From Symbiodinium sp. CCMP2592 (lineage: Eukaryota; Sar; Dinophyceae; Suessiales; Symbiodiniaceae), in contig CAJNDT010002857.1 of assembly GCA_905221615.1 (NCBI GenBank), positions 434,001 to 498,000 of the forward strand: a stretch of 64,000 bases of DNA, in the 5' to 3' direction. Position numbers and translations under genes: made by a program. The notes under the pieces are model-generated. The model made no database searches, was not told where the DNA came from, and saw only the letters and a program-made list of their open reading frames with translations. Within the stretch, counting starts at the first letter, position 1, and each line of letters opens with the position of its first letter. Below are positions 39,687 to 49,024 of this stretch, piece by piece.

Positions 39687-39746
39687 GAGGAGGTGATCAA
39701 GTCCATGTGGGAACCGCAAAAGCGCGCTCCCGAAGGCAGAAAACGG
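39687..39746 (+). CDS. Candidate exon EEVIKSMWEPQKRAPEGRKR
   Basis: Bounded by CTACAAG|GAG and CGG|GTCTCT; twenty codons, phase 0 at both ends. Lys/Arg/Glu-rich. It would join directly to the exon ending at 39079. The unspliced frame stops 6 bases on. Confidence 0.5.
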
Positions 39747-40096
39747 GTCTCTTAAGGGTTTTTATTACGTGGTTTTGAAATTAGGGTTGAAATGGGGTGT
39801 AGGGATCAGGGTTTAGGGTTTAGGTTCAGGGATTTTAACTATGATTCTAACTGTCCGCAAGGGATAGTGTATCGACATTCCTGAACCCCTTGAAGCCCAA
39901 ACTTTTGCTTCCGGCGTTTCGTGGCGTTGTGCAAGAGGTGCAACCTTTGAGCACTGAACTGCAAAAACCCTACATTACCCACAAACCTAGTTCCCTCACC
40001 CCCTAGCCCTAAACCTGGACCGCTGATGCCGTCTTAATCTTTCAAGAAGTCTGCGACATGCACCTGACATCCAATCAAGATGCAAGAAACACTACA

Positions 40097-40208
40097 GTAA
40101 ACCCCATAAAGTTGGATCCCGGATTAAGGCCAAATAGTGCTGGGATTCCTTATACCTTACTCTTAAGGATTGAGGCTATGAGGTTTCCAGCTTTGGGCCT
40201 TCTACTAT
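40097..40208. repeat. MITE family R
   Basis: ACCCCATAAAGTTGGATCCC and GAGGTTTCCAGCTTTGGGCC; AATAGTGCTGGGATTCCTTA inside. A coding-like frame just upstream (DAVLIFQEVCDMHL) runs into it. Confidence 0.75.
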
Positions 40209-40269
40209 ACCCGTATGAACAGGACCAAAGATCCCCCCAAAGCCGGTGCCCAAGCCAGTTCTTAACAAA

Positions 40270-40378
40270 CTAGGATGCCCAGTAGTACCCTTATTCCTTT
40301 TTGTAGTCCTAGATTACTTACAAAGGTACCCAATACTAAAAAGGGAGCCCTTTTATTCCTAGGTTACCAGGCATCCTC
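40270..40378 (+). repeat. MITE family D
   Basis: CTAGGATGCCCAGTAGTACC and GGTTACCAGGCATCCT. Confidence 0.9.
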
Positions 40379-40424
40379 ACAAAGAAAAAGATCCCCCCCC
40401 ATGCCTTAGACCCTAAGCCCCTCA

Positions 40425-40560
40425 ACACCTCAGCCCTATCAAACCCCCTAAACCCTATAAAACCCCTAAACCCTGATAGAACCGCTAAACCCTAAACCCC
40501 TAAACCCTAAAGCCTGCAACCCCAAAACCCTAAACCCCTAAACCCTCAACCCTCCTAAAC
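40425..40560. repeat. Interstitial CCCTAAA repeats
   Basis: About 15 variants of CCCTAAA, including CCCTATAAAACCCC forms. Confidence 0.8.
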
Positions 40561-40779
40561 CCCTGAGGCTGCCTTAGGGTTGCCGTGTACAACATTCTCG
40601 CGGACTCGATGTCCGACGATGGCTTCCTGGTACCTTCTAGGTTGGATTTTGGGACATTTTGTATTTTCCTTATTTGGGTTTATAAGGCGCCCTCTATATA
40701 AATATTTTTCAGGGTGTTTAAAGGCCAACCCATTCTTGTTCAGTAGCACCGGATCCCTAAACCCCAAGGGATTAGGGGT

Positions 40780-40860
40780 TTAGGGTTCAGGGCTTTAGGG
40801 TTTAGGGTTCAGGGCTTTAGGGTTTAGGGTTCAGGGCTTTAGGGTTTAGGGTTCAGGGCC
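40780..40860 (+). repeat. 22-bp tandem repeat of telomere-like origin
   Basis: GGGTTTAGGGTTCAGGGCTT repeats nearly exactly four times, then the orientation switches to CCCTAAACTCGAAACCCTAA. Confidence 0.85.
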
Positions 40861-41032
40861 CCTAAACTCGAAACCCTAAGCTCTATCCTTCTTACCTCAG
40901 CTTTGTACTGCTTCTCGTTTAAGGGGTCGTATAAGGTGTATTTATGGGTTTTGGGATATACAGGCTTGGTTTTTGTTCCCATTCCTGCGTTTGGGTTTGG
41001 GGTCTTTTCATGAAATTGAGCAGCAGGCACAG

Positions 41033-41099
41033 GGAAATCTACGGCGGCGGATTAGGTAGTGCAGACCCCTTGGCTGACGAACACTCTTCCTACGGCAGG
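41033..41099 (+). CDS. Candidate exon EIYGGGLGSADPLADEHSSYG
   Basis: GCACAG acceptor. The frame reads EIYGGGLGSADPLADEHSS. A GTAGTG donor inside would shorten it to 23 nt, while a GC donor (ACG|GCAGGG) allows the longer form. Frame and boundaries uncertain. Confidence 0.3.
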
Positions 41100-41274
41100 G
41101 GATCATTCATACATAGTTCAGACCCTTGATTAATGATTCTTAAGGCACTAAATATGAAGATTCGTCCTATTCGATTCCTTTGAAAGGACATGAATCAGGG
41201 GTCTACAATAAACTCCAAAACCCCGCAACAGTACCCTGTACTGGAACCCTTGTAGGCGTCTCAAGGAACCCCAC

Positions 41275-41401
41275 TACTTGAAGGGGCAGGGGACTTAGTA
41301 AGTCGTTTATAAGTAGGGCTATAATTGGGGTTATAACTCCATTTATGGTACTTATAACTCTAGTTATAACCTACTTACTAAGTCCCCTGCCCCTCCAAGT
41401 A
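41275..41401. repeat. MITE family C
   Basis: TACTTGAAGGGGCAGGGGAC and GTCCCCTGCCCCTCCAAGTA. Confidence 0.95.
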
Positions 41402-41733
41402 GGAACCTTGTTTTTGCATTGTCGGCCATAGCGGTTTCAGGAATGTGAGCCGCGTAGCTGTGGAAGCAGCCTTTAACCTTTGGGTTCGGAAAAACCTACT
41501 GTAACTTGAGAGGTTAGCCCGGAAGGATTTGGATTTGGGGTAAACCAGCTTGAAGCCAAGAGGTTCAAGTGCTTTAGTAAGTACGCAGGCCGCAACGTTC
41601 TGACTGAATTCCTGATCCCTCAAGCAACCCTAAGCAATCCGCACGAACCCCGCACACCTTTTGAAATGTATAACTCCTAGAAACCCTCACCCTGAAACCC
41701 TAAAACCTTAAACCCCAAACCCTATATTCTATA

Positions 41734-41834
41734 CTTACTATTGATATTGGAGGAGCTAAGGAGCCAGGGATGATGATAATCCCTATGAAATACGGAGCTA
41801 AAGAGCCAAGGGACCCCCCAAAACCACTGGCTAG
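41734..41834 (+). repeat. Dispersed repeat family L
   Basis: Third copy, over 90 percent identical by eye to the 5.4 and 5.8 kb copies. Confidence 0.85.
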
Positions 41835-41939
41835 TATACCCCTACAAACCCAAACCCTGAAAGCCCTCAGCTTTCTTAACCGCCCTAGAGGGGGACCTTT
41901 GCGGAACTCAGCAAGGTTTCCTGGTTCGGCCCGTCCTAG

Positions 41940-41984
41940 CTGACTGGCCTGCTGGCAAAGGCGCAGTTCCGACGCCTGGAAGCG
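41940..41984 (+). CDS. Candidate exon LTGLLAKAQFRRLEA
   Basis: CGTCCTAG acceptor and GCG|GTGGTT donor; fifteen codons, phase 0 at both ends, amphipathic helix-like. In phase with the next island at 42571. Confidence 0.45.
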
Positions 41985-42048
41985 GTGGTTTTAGGTTTAG
42001 GGCTAGAGTTGAGGTTAGGGTTCCTTGCTGAACCCTAAACTTGGGGTT

Positions 42049-42152
42049 TACCTTAACCTACCAAAAACATACTTTTTTGGTAGGATCCGTATAAGTTCCA
42101 TATTAGGGTTTATGTTAAGAGCCTACAAAAAGTAGGGTTTGGTAGGTTAAGG
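42049..42152. repeat. Unclassified palindromic element
   Basis: TACCTTAACCTACCAAAAAC and TTTGGTAGGTTAAGGTA, about 104 bp, a single copy seen. Confidence 0.8.
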
Positions 42153-42570
42153 TAGGGGTTAACGGTCGGGCAGTTGTGGACTTTGTCGGAGGGTTGAGGG
42201 CAGCTTGCAGCTTCTTCGGCTTGTCTGCAGGTCGTAAGCTTTCGTTCTTTGGAGCTTGTAAGCTTCAATCAAGGTTCCTGATGTGTTTGAGACTCCAGGC
42301 TCAACGGAGCTTTTCAACCCTTTGGGCTTCTTTGTGTCTTTTTGAAGATACCCTTTTCCAAGCCCACACTGGTAACTGCTGGTTAGGCTCAGTAATACAA
42401 GCCAACGTTCTGCACTGCATCACACCTTGAGGCTATTTTGGGGGTCCGATGAACTGGAGGTCTACTGGGTTCTTGTCAAGTTATCATTATGGGGATGGTA
42501 AACAATATGGCTTCCTTATTGTGGCAAGTTAAGTGGAGCTCCTTCACACGGACCCTGACCAAGGACCAAG

Positions 42571-42641
42571 GATGGAGGTCCGGTGCCTTTTGGCCAGCTG
42601 CTTGCAGACATGCTGGACGCCAAGGGCAATGTTGCCGCTGG
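42571..42641 (+). CDS. Candidate exon DGGPVPFGQLLADMLDAKGN
   Basis: ACCAAG|GAT acceptor; reads DGGPVPFGQLLADMLDAKGN and on to a possible GG|GTGCCC donor. The real frame differs from that of the large open frame through the G-run. Confidence 0.5.
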
Positions 42642-42663
42642 GTGCCCCAACAGTACCACTCTT

Positions 42664-42665
<2 letters not shown>

Positions 42666-42716
<51 letters not shown>
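42666..42716 (+). repeat. Homopolymer of 51 G
   Basis: Uninterrupted poly-G of 51 bases in this sequence. The poly-Gly and poly-Pro frames across it are artefacts of composition. Its exact length is likely polymorphic or mis-assembled. Confidence 0.95.
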
Positions 42717-42931
42717 CTCATTAAAGGAATTCTTTTGCGGGCTCTCGTGAGTTGTGCTTGTAGGGTTGGGGCTTCCGGGGTTCTAGGTCGCCCTGTGCTA
42801 CCATTTTGCTCGCTTCATGGTGTCATGATCCTTACGGAAGAACAGGTGGACTTCTTTTCCAGCCATCTTGCCCCTTTAGTGGTGGGGTCCTTTGCTTTGC
42901 ATGTAACGAACGTTAGCCACGGCTTTTGCAG

Positions 42932-43022
42932 TGTTCCTGGGAGAACCAAGGAGAAGTTGCAACAGTGCCAGGAGAAGTACAACCTTCCTGAGTCCAAGGC
43001 TGGGGTTGGGGCTGTCGCTTTG
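42932..43022 (+). CDS. Candidate exon with EKLQQCQEKYNLPESKAG
   Basis: GGCTTTTGCAG acceptor and TTG|GTAATG donor, both strong. Reads VPGRTKEKLQQCQEKYN and LPESKAGVGAVAL. The frame is open from about 42721, and LTEEQVDFFSSHLAP upstream is also protein-like, so this could be a longer exon. Likely part of the N-terminal region of the EEP gene. Confidence 0.5.
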
Positions 43023-43029
43023 GTAATGC

Positions 43030-43690
43030 TTCAAAAGGCTCTTCAAATGGGTAGAGGAGGCTTCTTTCTATCATATTTGGGCCTGTGTATACATATGTAT
43101 ATATAGAGACAGAGAAAGGGTCTGTTGCAAAGGGGCCATAATAATTAGGGGTATCTTCCAGTATACGTATGCTAGGGAACGAGGGATGAATGTTGGCACT
43201 TATTCAGGATGCTACATTAGCCATGATGTTTTAACTTCTAGGAATGACGATCCGAAGCTCCTTCGAAGAGTAAACCCGAATCCTAGATCCTAAACCTTAA
43301 AAAGCCTAGTGGATCCTTACATCGCGCAGTTTGAGGACTTGTGGCCGCAGATTTTCCGCGGAACGCTATGAGCGTGTACAAGTAGCAGTCTATTTTCATT
43401 ATAGGTACTTAGGGCCCTTTATGGCGTGAGGTAGACATGGTCTCAATGTGGAACTGCTGTACCTCAACCCTTGGAAATGAAATCCGAAAGCCTATGTTGA
43501 AGTTCCTGTGACCTTGAAAAGAAAAGGCTTGAAAAACCGAAGTATATTGAACCCTGGTAACATACCCTGTTGAACCCGAAGACCCGAATCAATACTGGAT
43601 TGCAGCTCCTCGGAACCCAAACCCAAACCCCCCAAATCCCTTCCTTGCCCAAAGCAAGAGTTCGAAACCGCAACTGGATCGCAAAAACAC
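43030..43690. other. Intron-like DNA
   Basis: No repeat family is recognised. One possible micro-exon (FSAERYERVQ before GTAGCA, 43351-43381) lacks support. Confidence 0.35.
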
Positions 43691-43692
43691 AG

Positions 43693-43722
43693 GCGAACAC
43701 CCACGCCACCGTTGACTGGAAG
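43693..43722 (+). CDS. EEP-family gene, exon ANTHATVDWK
   Basis: CACAG|GCG and AAG|GTGCGG sites, ten codons, phase 0 at both ends. Joined to the exon at 44743 it gives TVDWKARLYQMMCFL, the N-terminal 'W..R...M' stretch that precedes the first catalytic motif in CCR4/nocturnin-like EEP proteins. The gene start lies further upstream, perhaps at 39032. Confidence 0.6.
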
Positions 43723-44088
43723 GTGCGGAGATCAGGAGAAGTTGTACAGTCGGGCTTTTGACTAGATGTTTATGGGTGTAGGGTTCAAAACACTAATACA
43801 TATAGGGGTCTAACAAGTAAGAAGCAGTACTGGGTGTAGGGTTTATTTGGGTTCGTACATGCATCTTACACGGGTTAATGGCCCGCTATTGTAAGGGTTT
43901 AAAGGCTTTGTGCCTGCTCAAGTGGCGAATCCGCAGGGCCGTGATACTGTTATGACAAACCCAGTAATTTCCATTGTCTGACAAAAGCCGTACTGTGCTG
44001 GTAACCAGCGGACTCATCAAGCATTCAACCACAATTCAAAGGGAGGCTCTGCCACTCTGTTAAACCCGTTATTCCTGCAATACCGAGG

Positions 44089-44168
44089 CCTAAATGATTA
44101 CCTACACTCTTATTGGTGATTTCCTTATTTTTTCTTATCGTACAATGGGCCCCAAAACCCTATTCTTG
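44089..44168 (+). repeat. MITE family G, 3' truncated
   Basis: GAGGCCTAAATGATTACCTA through CAATGGGCCCCAAAACCC; right arm lost. Confidence 0.7.
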
Positions 44169-44261
44169 CAGGTCGACATTTGAGGCTTGGTGTTGAGAGC
44201 TTCCAGTTTGACAGACTTTTGATGTTTTGGGTTCCGAGTCCTGGGGGCTTGTAAGTAATAT

Positions 44262-44376
44262 AGGTGCATGAATAATTAGAGTGGGGTTTTGGGCCCGTTA
44301 TATTAGACTTATTATAAGGCTTATAAGGACCTCCCAAACTAGTATAGGTAATTATTAAGGCCCCTATATTATTCTA
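44262..44376 (-). repeat. MITE family G, reverse orientation
   Basis: Left arm diverged (ATAGGTGCATGAATAATTAG). Right end GTAATTATTAAGGCCCCTAT is clear. Confidence 0.75.
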
Positions 44377-44742
44377 ACGCTGTTTTGCACGGATTTGGAG
44401 GGCTCTTAACTTTGAAGGTGCAGTTCCAAAAAATGTCGTTTGTGACACCCAACATTGTCACACTTAGACCCCGAGCCCAAGCATAACCTCCTACAGGTCC
44501 ATGTACCCGTATCGTAAAATGTAAATACCCCTTGAAACCCAAAGAATTTGCTGCATACACACATATTGACTGGGAACCCCAAAGCCCCGCCAGCGAAAGC
44601 AGTGTTTTGAACCGCCAATGCACCCTGAATCTCCAGCCCTCTAAACCCGAACCAAACCCGTGACCTAAACGCCAGAGCCCTATGTGTCGAAACCCTAAAC
44701 GCTAAAGCCCAAAGCCCTAAACCGTCCTGTCCGGCCTTGCAG

Positions 44743-44805
44743 GCACGATTATATCAGATGATGTGCTTCCTGGAATGTTTCTCACCGGATATCCTCGTCT
44801 TTACC
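44743..44805 (+). CDS. EEP-family gene, exon with PDIL motif
   Basis: CCTTGCAG|GCA acceptor; reads ARLYQMMCFLECFSPDILVF then Thr, ending at a GC donor (ACC|GCCACT). 21 codons, phase 0 at both ends. PDIL followed by three residues and Glu is the hallmark of EEP proteins, usually PDIL..QE; here Thr takes the place of Gln and the Glu starts the next exon. Confidence 0.65.
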
Positions 44806-45125
44806 GCCACTGGGCCCCAAGAAGGATATTGGGTTGACGCGTTTAGGACTTACATAGGGTTGCGCCCAAGCACTAAAGCTCTACGCCACAAAATCCAGAA
44901 ACCCTAACAGCCCCCGAAGCCCATCCGAACCTAGGGCTTAGGGATTTGGTGTTTGGGATCTTAGTTTAGTGTGTACATGACAGCCTCAACTTGTCTCAAG
45001 CTCCAAAACGCCGATTTCCTTAAGGCCTCTTTATCGGGATCTTTTAACGGATCCTTTAAAGGATCCCCTAAAAGAGCCCTTGAAGGATTTTTCAGACAGG
45101 GGTTGAACCCTCAGCCCTTGCTCAG

Positions 45126-45239
45126 GAAGTGGACCACTACGATGACTTTGTGGTGTCCTTGCGCGAGCTTGGACACTCGGCCGCCCAGACCACACCGCTG
45201 CCGTTCAACTGCCCCTATCAATTCAGCAACATCAACACC
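45126..45239 (+). CDS. EEP-family gene, exon with catalytic-Glu motif EVDHYDDF
   Basis: CTTGCTCAG|GAA acceptor and ACC|GTGACA donor; 38 codons, phase 0 at both ends. Opens EVDHYDDFVVSLRELGH, matching the CCR4/nocturnin signature QEVDHY.DF...L..LGY, where Glu binds the catalytic metal. It continues to PFNCPYQFSNINT. This is the clearest single exon of the gene. Confidence 0.75.
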
Positions 45240-45508
45240 GTGACAGAAAGTAGCAAGCTTTGTACCATTTAAGCCATATGCAGATAAAGAAGTGGTCGTG
45301 GGGGGGCGCTCTGGTTATCAACACCAGATGAAGGAAAGCGCGTTTTGTACGCAGGACCCCAGGTAGGGCAACTGAAAAACTTCAGTCCTGAAGCAGAGCC
45401 TGATAGCAGCAATACTAGAGTCTGAGTTATCAGAATACCCCCGCGGAGTCCATACAACCGTTGCAGAACCCACAAAAAGCTTCTTGAAAGGAGCCTCCAG
45501 TTCTATGT

Positions 45509-45622
45509 AACCCTAAGGGTCCAAAGGACCCAATAACCAGGTACTCGGGTCTAGGATAGTAGTTATGCAGCTTAACGTTTAGGAGAATATATGTATGATG
45601 ATTAGGTACTTGGACCCTTACG
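45509..45622 (+). repeat. MITE family M
   Basis: ACCCTAAGGGTCCAAAGGAC and TTAGGTACTTGGACCCTTA, within an EEP intron. Confidence 0.75.
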
Positions 45623-45976
45623 AAAATACTAAAGCAGCTTATTGCTGGGCGTTGTATGGAAACGTTTGATGCAGTACAACCCTCGTATTTGTGTGATTAT
45701 GCCCGGAGGTTACGTTTCACAGCTGCCGAGCAGCGCAGAATCGCACACCAAGCATCTCGCCTCAAATCTGGTGTGATCTGATCTTGTGCTTAAGGGGTTC
45801 CATAGGGTTCTGAATTTCTGTAGGGTTCAATCGGTGTATAGGATGTTTTAGTTGTTGATAGGTGTTAATGACAGGGTGCATTTGGGGATTTGGCGCTTAT
45901 CGTACAGCTAGGTGCTCACATGATGGGCACCTTCTGGAGCATCGGTGAGTGCATCTTTTGATTGTTCTCAGGTCAG

Positions 45977-46041
45977 GGCAAAAGAAAGCCTGCATCCCAT
46001 GATCTTGAGAGCTCGCCGAAAGCTTTTGTGGCAAGTCGGGG
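45977..46041 (+). CDS. EEP-family gene, exon GKRKPASHDLESS
   Basis: TCTCAGGTCAG|GGC acceptor, phase 0, reading GKRKPASHDLESSPKAFVAS and then Arg plus GG before GTTCGT. The two left-over bases pair with the one base at the start of the exon at 48282. Unspliced, the frame would run to a stop at 46166. Confidence 0.5.
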
Positions 46042-46490
46042 GTTCGTTATGGCTTGCAAGACTTTTTGGAAAGGCGATTTGGCTTTGGCGACAGCCTTAT
46101 CACCCGAAAGAGCAAAGTTACAGAACACAGGAGAACTCAGATATAGCCTATACCTTCAACGTCCTTAAACCCCAAACCCTAGAACCAAATCCAAACCTGT
46201 AACTCCCAAATATAGGTCCCTAGATTCTAAGCTCTGGTCCACAGAGGCAGCATCCGCCTTTAAACCCGAGACCGCCCGCCCGAACACGGCCCAAAACATG
46301 CCAATGTACTTAGACAAACGGGTCCTTACGGATTCGTAGCAAGCCTCCGCTGAGAGGCATTGGACAAGTGCATGTTCGGGCATCGCGTTTGCTTGTGTAT
46401 CTTTCGCTGCGCTTGTTCTTGATCCTAGGTTCGGAGGCGTTCCGATAAATCGTTTGACGATACGACACATGTCCACATGACAGGCAACCA

Positions 46491-46660
46491 CTTGTAGTGT
46501 AGTAGAGTATAGTCTGCTATAGTATGGTAAAGTAATAAAGTAGAGTATGGTACAGTATTGTATTGTGTTGCATTACGTTAGGTTGGGTTGTATTGTATTG
46601 TATCGTATTGCATTGTAGAGTAGTGTCTTGTAGTCTAGTATGATGTTGAACATGTTTCGT
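46491..46660 (+). repeat. Degenerate pentanucleotide TAGTA/TATTG repeats
   Basis: TAGTGTAGTAGAGTATAGTC passes into TATTGTATTGTGTTGCATTA and TTGTATTGTATTGTATCG. It lies immediately upstream of the BTB gene and may coincide with its 5' region. Confidence 0.8.
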
Positions 46661-46715
46661 TGCGCGGTTCCCGAGCTCAAGATTCTCTAGCTACAGCAGC
46701 CCAGCTTCTTGAATC

Positions 46716-47480
46716 ATGGCTGAGACGGCAGAGGATCTGGCTTCTCTTTCCGGTGTTTTGGCGGCAGGTTTCGGCAAGGACGGCAACTTCACGGTCGTTG
46801 TAGAAGAGGGCACGGAGGATATGTTCGAGTGTTCAAATGAGATTGAGGCGAGTGTGAAGTGCACGGAGTTCAAGGTGTGGTCTTTTGTGCTTGCCCGGTG
46901 GTCCCCCGTCTTTGAGAAGATGCTGGGATCGGACAACTATGCCGAGTCACAGCAGTCGCAGGTAGTCATCCAAGACTTCTCGGCCGGTGCTGTCGAGATC
47001 TTCCTGCGCTTCTTGTATTCTGGGCGTGTCGGGGGCTCGGTCGCAGTTCTGGTGGAGGTGGCTGCGCTAGCAGACAAGTACCAGGTTCAGGCGTTGCCTC
47101 CTTTGTGCTTTCGTCTTGTGCGGAAGACGCTGAAACCTGAAGAAGCCTGCAAAGTCTTCGCTTTAGCAGACCGCTTGCATGCAGTTGAGATGCGAAGAGA
47201 GGCGCTCGACCTCATCTTCACAAAGCCTAAAGAGGCCTTGACAAAGCGTCCGAATCTCCGAGCAGAGCTCTTGGAGGAGATCCTGGGCTCAGGCCTGCTG
47301 TGCATACAGAATCATGCTCTCAGAAAGATTCTCCGACGCTGGGGCACCGATACAGGCGGCTCCCTGGAATCGATGATCCACGTCGACACAGAGAGTGAGC
47401 ACACGAAAGACGTGTTTTACAAACTCTGGGAGCGCTACGAAGACGCCGGGAACAAGGGCGTCTTTGTGGGTGCTTGGTAG
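46716..47480 (+). CDS. BTB/POZ domain protein, BTBD9-like (N-terminal part)
   Basis: 254 codons from ATG (GAATCATGGC). Residues about 22-125 form a BTB domain: FTVVVE, KVWSFVLARWSPVFEKML, QVVIQDFSAGAVEIFLRFLY, then ALADKYQV. Residues about 130-225 are a BACK-like helical region (CKVFALADRLHA..., LEEILGSGLL). BTB proteins often act as Cullin-3 adaptors. The frame stops after NKGVFVGAW, and a second frame continues with a discoidin-like part, as in BTBD9 (BTB, BACK, F5/8C). The gene has no introns, in contrast to its surroundings, suggesting retroposition. It lies in an intron of the EEP gene, same strand. Confidence 0.85.
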   Translation: MAETAEDLASLSGVLAAGFGKDGNFTVVVEEGTEDMFECSNEIEASVKCTEFKVWSFVLARWSPVFEKMLGSDNYAESQQSQVVIQDFSAGAVEIFLRFLYSGRVGGSVAVLVEVAALADKYQVQALPPLCFRLVRKTLKPEEACKVFALADRLHAVEMRREALDLIFTKPKEALTKRPNLRAELLEEILGSGLLCIQNHALRKILRRWGTDTGGSLESMIHVDTESEHTKDVFYKLWERYEDAGNKGVFVGAW

Positions 47481-47860
47481 TGATCCTGGGACCTGGGCAG
47501 GGAGAAGCTTACACCATGGAAGAGCTCGAAAGCACGGCCAACAACTTCGAGCGCTTTACCATCGGAAAAGGGTGGGTGCAGTGGCTGCTTCCCGATTCCT
47601 GGGTTCATCTTCAGGGCTTTTCCTTTGGAGATACCGACCAGATAAACAGCTCGACCGCATCCTTCCGGATCTGGTGCTCCGAAGACGGTGCGACCTGGCA
47701 CCTCGCCTACGAGTCGCACGAGAAGGAGATCAGTTATGACATTGTCCTGTCTTGCAAGAGACCTCCGGGTCTGGTGAAGTCGTTCAAGCTGGAAGTCCTG
47801 GAAGGTGAGCTCTCGGACATTTTCTTCAACATCCATGGCATTTTGCAGACGCCCATCTGA
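47474..47860 (+). CDS. Discoidin (F5/8 type C)-like C-terminal part of the BTB gene, frameshifted
   Basis: Overlaps the end of the BTB frame by 7 bases in the -1 frame. An ATG lies at 47516, but the frame is open from 47474. WVQWLLPDSWVHLQGFSF, FRIWCSEDGATWHLAYESHE and FKLEVLEG match the sequence style of F5/8C-like domains in BTBD9-type proteins. The order fits one protein of about 380 residues, so a one-base deletion (or two-base insertion, or sequencing error) near 47465-47475 is likely. Ends at TGA 47858-47860. Confidence 0.7.
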   Translation: MVVILGPGQGEAYTMEELESTANNFERFTIGKGWVQWLLPDSWVHLQGFSFGDTDQINSSTASFRIWCSEDGATWHLAYESHEKEISYDIVLSCKRPPGLVKSFKLEVLEGELSDIFFNIHGILQTPI

Positions 47861-47864
47861 AGTG

Positions 47865-48150
47865 GCCTCCTTCTGCAGATCGGAATGCAGAGTTCAAGGT
47901 GTGCTCCATCTATAGCTGAGCTGGGGAGGGAACAGAGCGTGGTGCAGGCAAACCCTGAGATGATGCATCAGACAGAGGAAGCTAAGACAGTTTTTGTAAA
48001 AGGAGCTGTGGCAGCAACAAGCCTGCCATGTTCCTTCTTGACGCACCGGCAACGTGAGCGAAGTAGCTCGGTGGTTCGCGGAACCCTGAAGCCTTGACCT
48101 GCAAGGCGAAATATAGTAGCATAAACCTGAGAGACCAAAAACCAACGCCC
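47865..48150 (+). other. 3' flank of the BTB gene
   Basis: No motif beyond the possible 3' UTR. A 70-codon frame at 47885-48097 is not supported. Confidence 0.35.
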
Positions 48151-48154
48151 AAAA

Positions 48155-48255
48155 CCGAAATCCAGAGCCCAAAACCAAAACCCAAAACCCAACTCCAGAG
48201 CCCAAAACCAAAACCCAAAACCCAACTCCAGAGCCCAAAACCAAAACCCTAAACC
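48155..48255. repeat. 33-bp tandem repeat
   Basis: CCAGAGCCCAAAACCAAAAC recurs at 48162, 48195 and 48228. CCCAAAA-rich, perhaps derived from telomere-like repeats. Confidence 0.85.
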
Positions 48256-48281
48256 CCAAACCTCCAAAGCTTTTGGCTCAG

Positions 48282-48368
48282 GTATCGCCCGGCCCACTTG
48301 GATGGCTTCAGCGATGCAACGGCCGAGAAAGCCATCCAGTTCCAGAAGGAGTGGGACTCCAGAGGCAG
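48282..48368 (+). CDS. EEP-family gene, exon YRPAHLDGFSDATAEK
   Basis: TTTTGGCTCAG|G acceptor and AG|GTGTGG donor. One base, then YRPAHLDGFSDATAEKAIQF and QKEWDSRG, then two bases. Strongly coding: hydrophilic helices, clean sites on both sides. Phase agrees with 46041 upstream and with an exon start at 50568 downstream. Confidence 0.65.
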
Positions 48369-48591
48369 GTGTGGTGCTGTTTGGGACTAAAAAGCACCAA
48401 AAAGCCCTTTCTGGTTCCTTTCAGTTTGACGGCTCCTTTAAGGAGTACTTGGAGGCTTGAGGGACTGTAAAGTAAGAAGGCCGAATTGGAGCTTTTAAAG
48501 CCCTATTCGAACAGCTTGCTGGCTCTTCGGGACTTAAAGGGGTTCCTGTAAGGTGAGGCTTCGCAGTAGCAACGGTAGCACTAGCAACGGT

Positions 48592-48596
48592 AAGCA

Positions 48597-48637
<41 letters not shown>

Positions 48638-48658
48638 CTAGTATTCGTACTCGTACTC

Positions 48659-48739
<81 letters not shown>

Positions 48740-48887
48740 ATAGTAGTAGTAGTAGTAGTAGTAGCAGTAGCAGTAGGTATCATAGTACCGCAGCAGGTCG
48801 AAAGTTACCCTGGCCTGAAGTTCCAAAACCTTTTCTAAACTTATAGATCCTTAAAGGACTACTACTACTACTACTACTACTACGACG

Positions 48888-48920
<33 letters not shown>

Positions 48921-48951
48921 GCTACTACTACTACTACTCCTACTACTGCTG

Positions 48952-49023
<72 letters not shown>
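48592..49023. repeat. Opposed AGT and ACT trinucleotide arrays
   Basis: (AGT)n spans about 48597-48777 and (ACT)n about 48858-49022, separated by about 80 bp. As reverse complements they could fold into a stem of about 160 bp. The Ser, Thr, Tyr and Val homopolymer frames are spurious. Confidence 0.95.
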
Positions 49024-49024
49024 T

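Noticed and set aside
40034-40085. Exon-like reading DAVLIFQEVCDMHL
   Set aside because: QEVCD recalls the EEP motif, but no clean splice pair was found and the frame runs into a MITE; the better EEP motif is at 45126.
42489-43106. A 205-codon open frame through poly-G
   Set aside because: Its 5' half is in the wrong frame relative to the better coding reading DGGPVPFGQLL, and the poly-Gly is the G51 run. Only its 3' part is kept as an exon.
46672-46681. GCTCAAG upstream of the BTB gene as a spliced-leader relic
   Set aside because: Only seven bases match; too short to claim.
48271-48286. TTTTGGCTCAGGTA, similar to the end of the dinoflagellate spliced leader
   Set aside because: One base differs and the rest of the leader is absent. 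It works as the acceptor of the exon at 48282, so the resemblance is likely chance.
47894-48297. Minus-strand Gly/Phe/Trp/Leu-rich frames
   Set aside because: Translation of the 33-bp tandem repeat.
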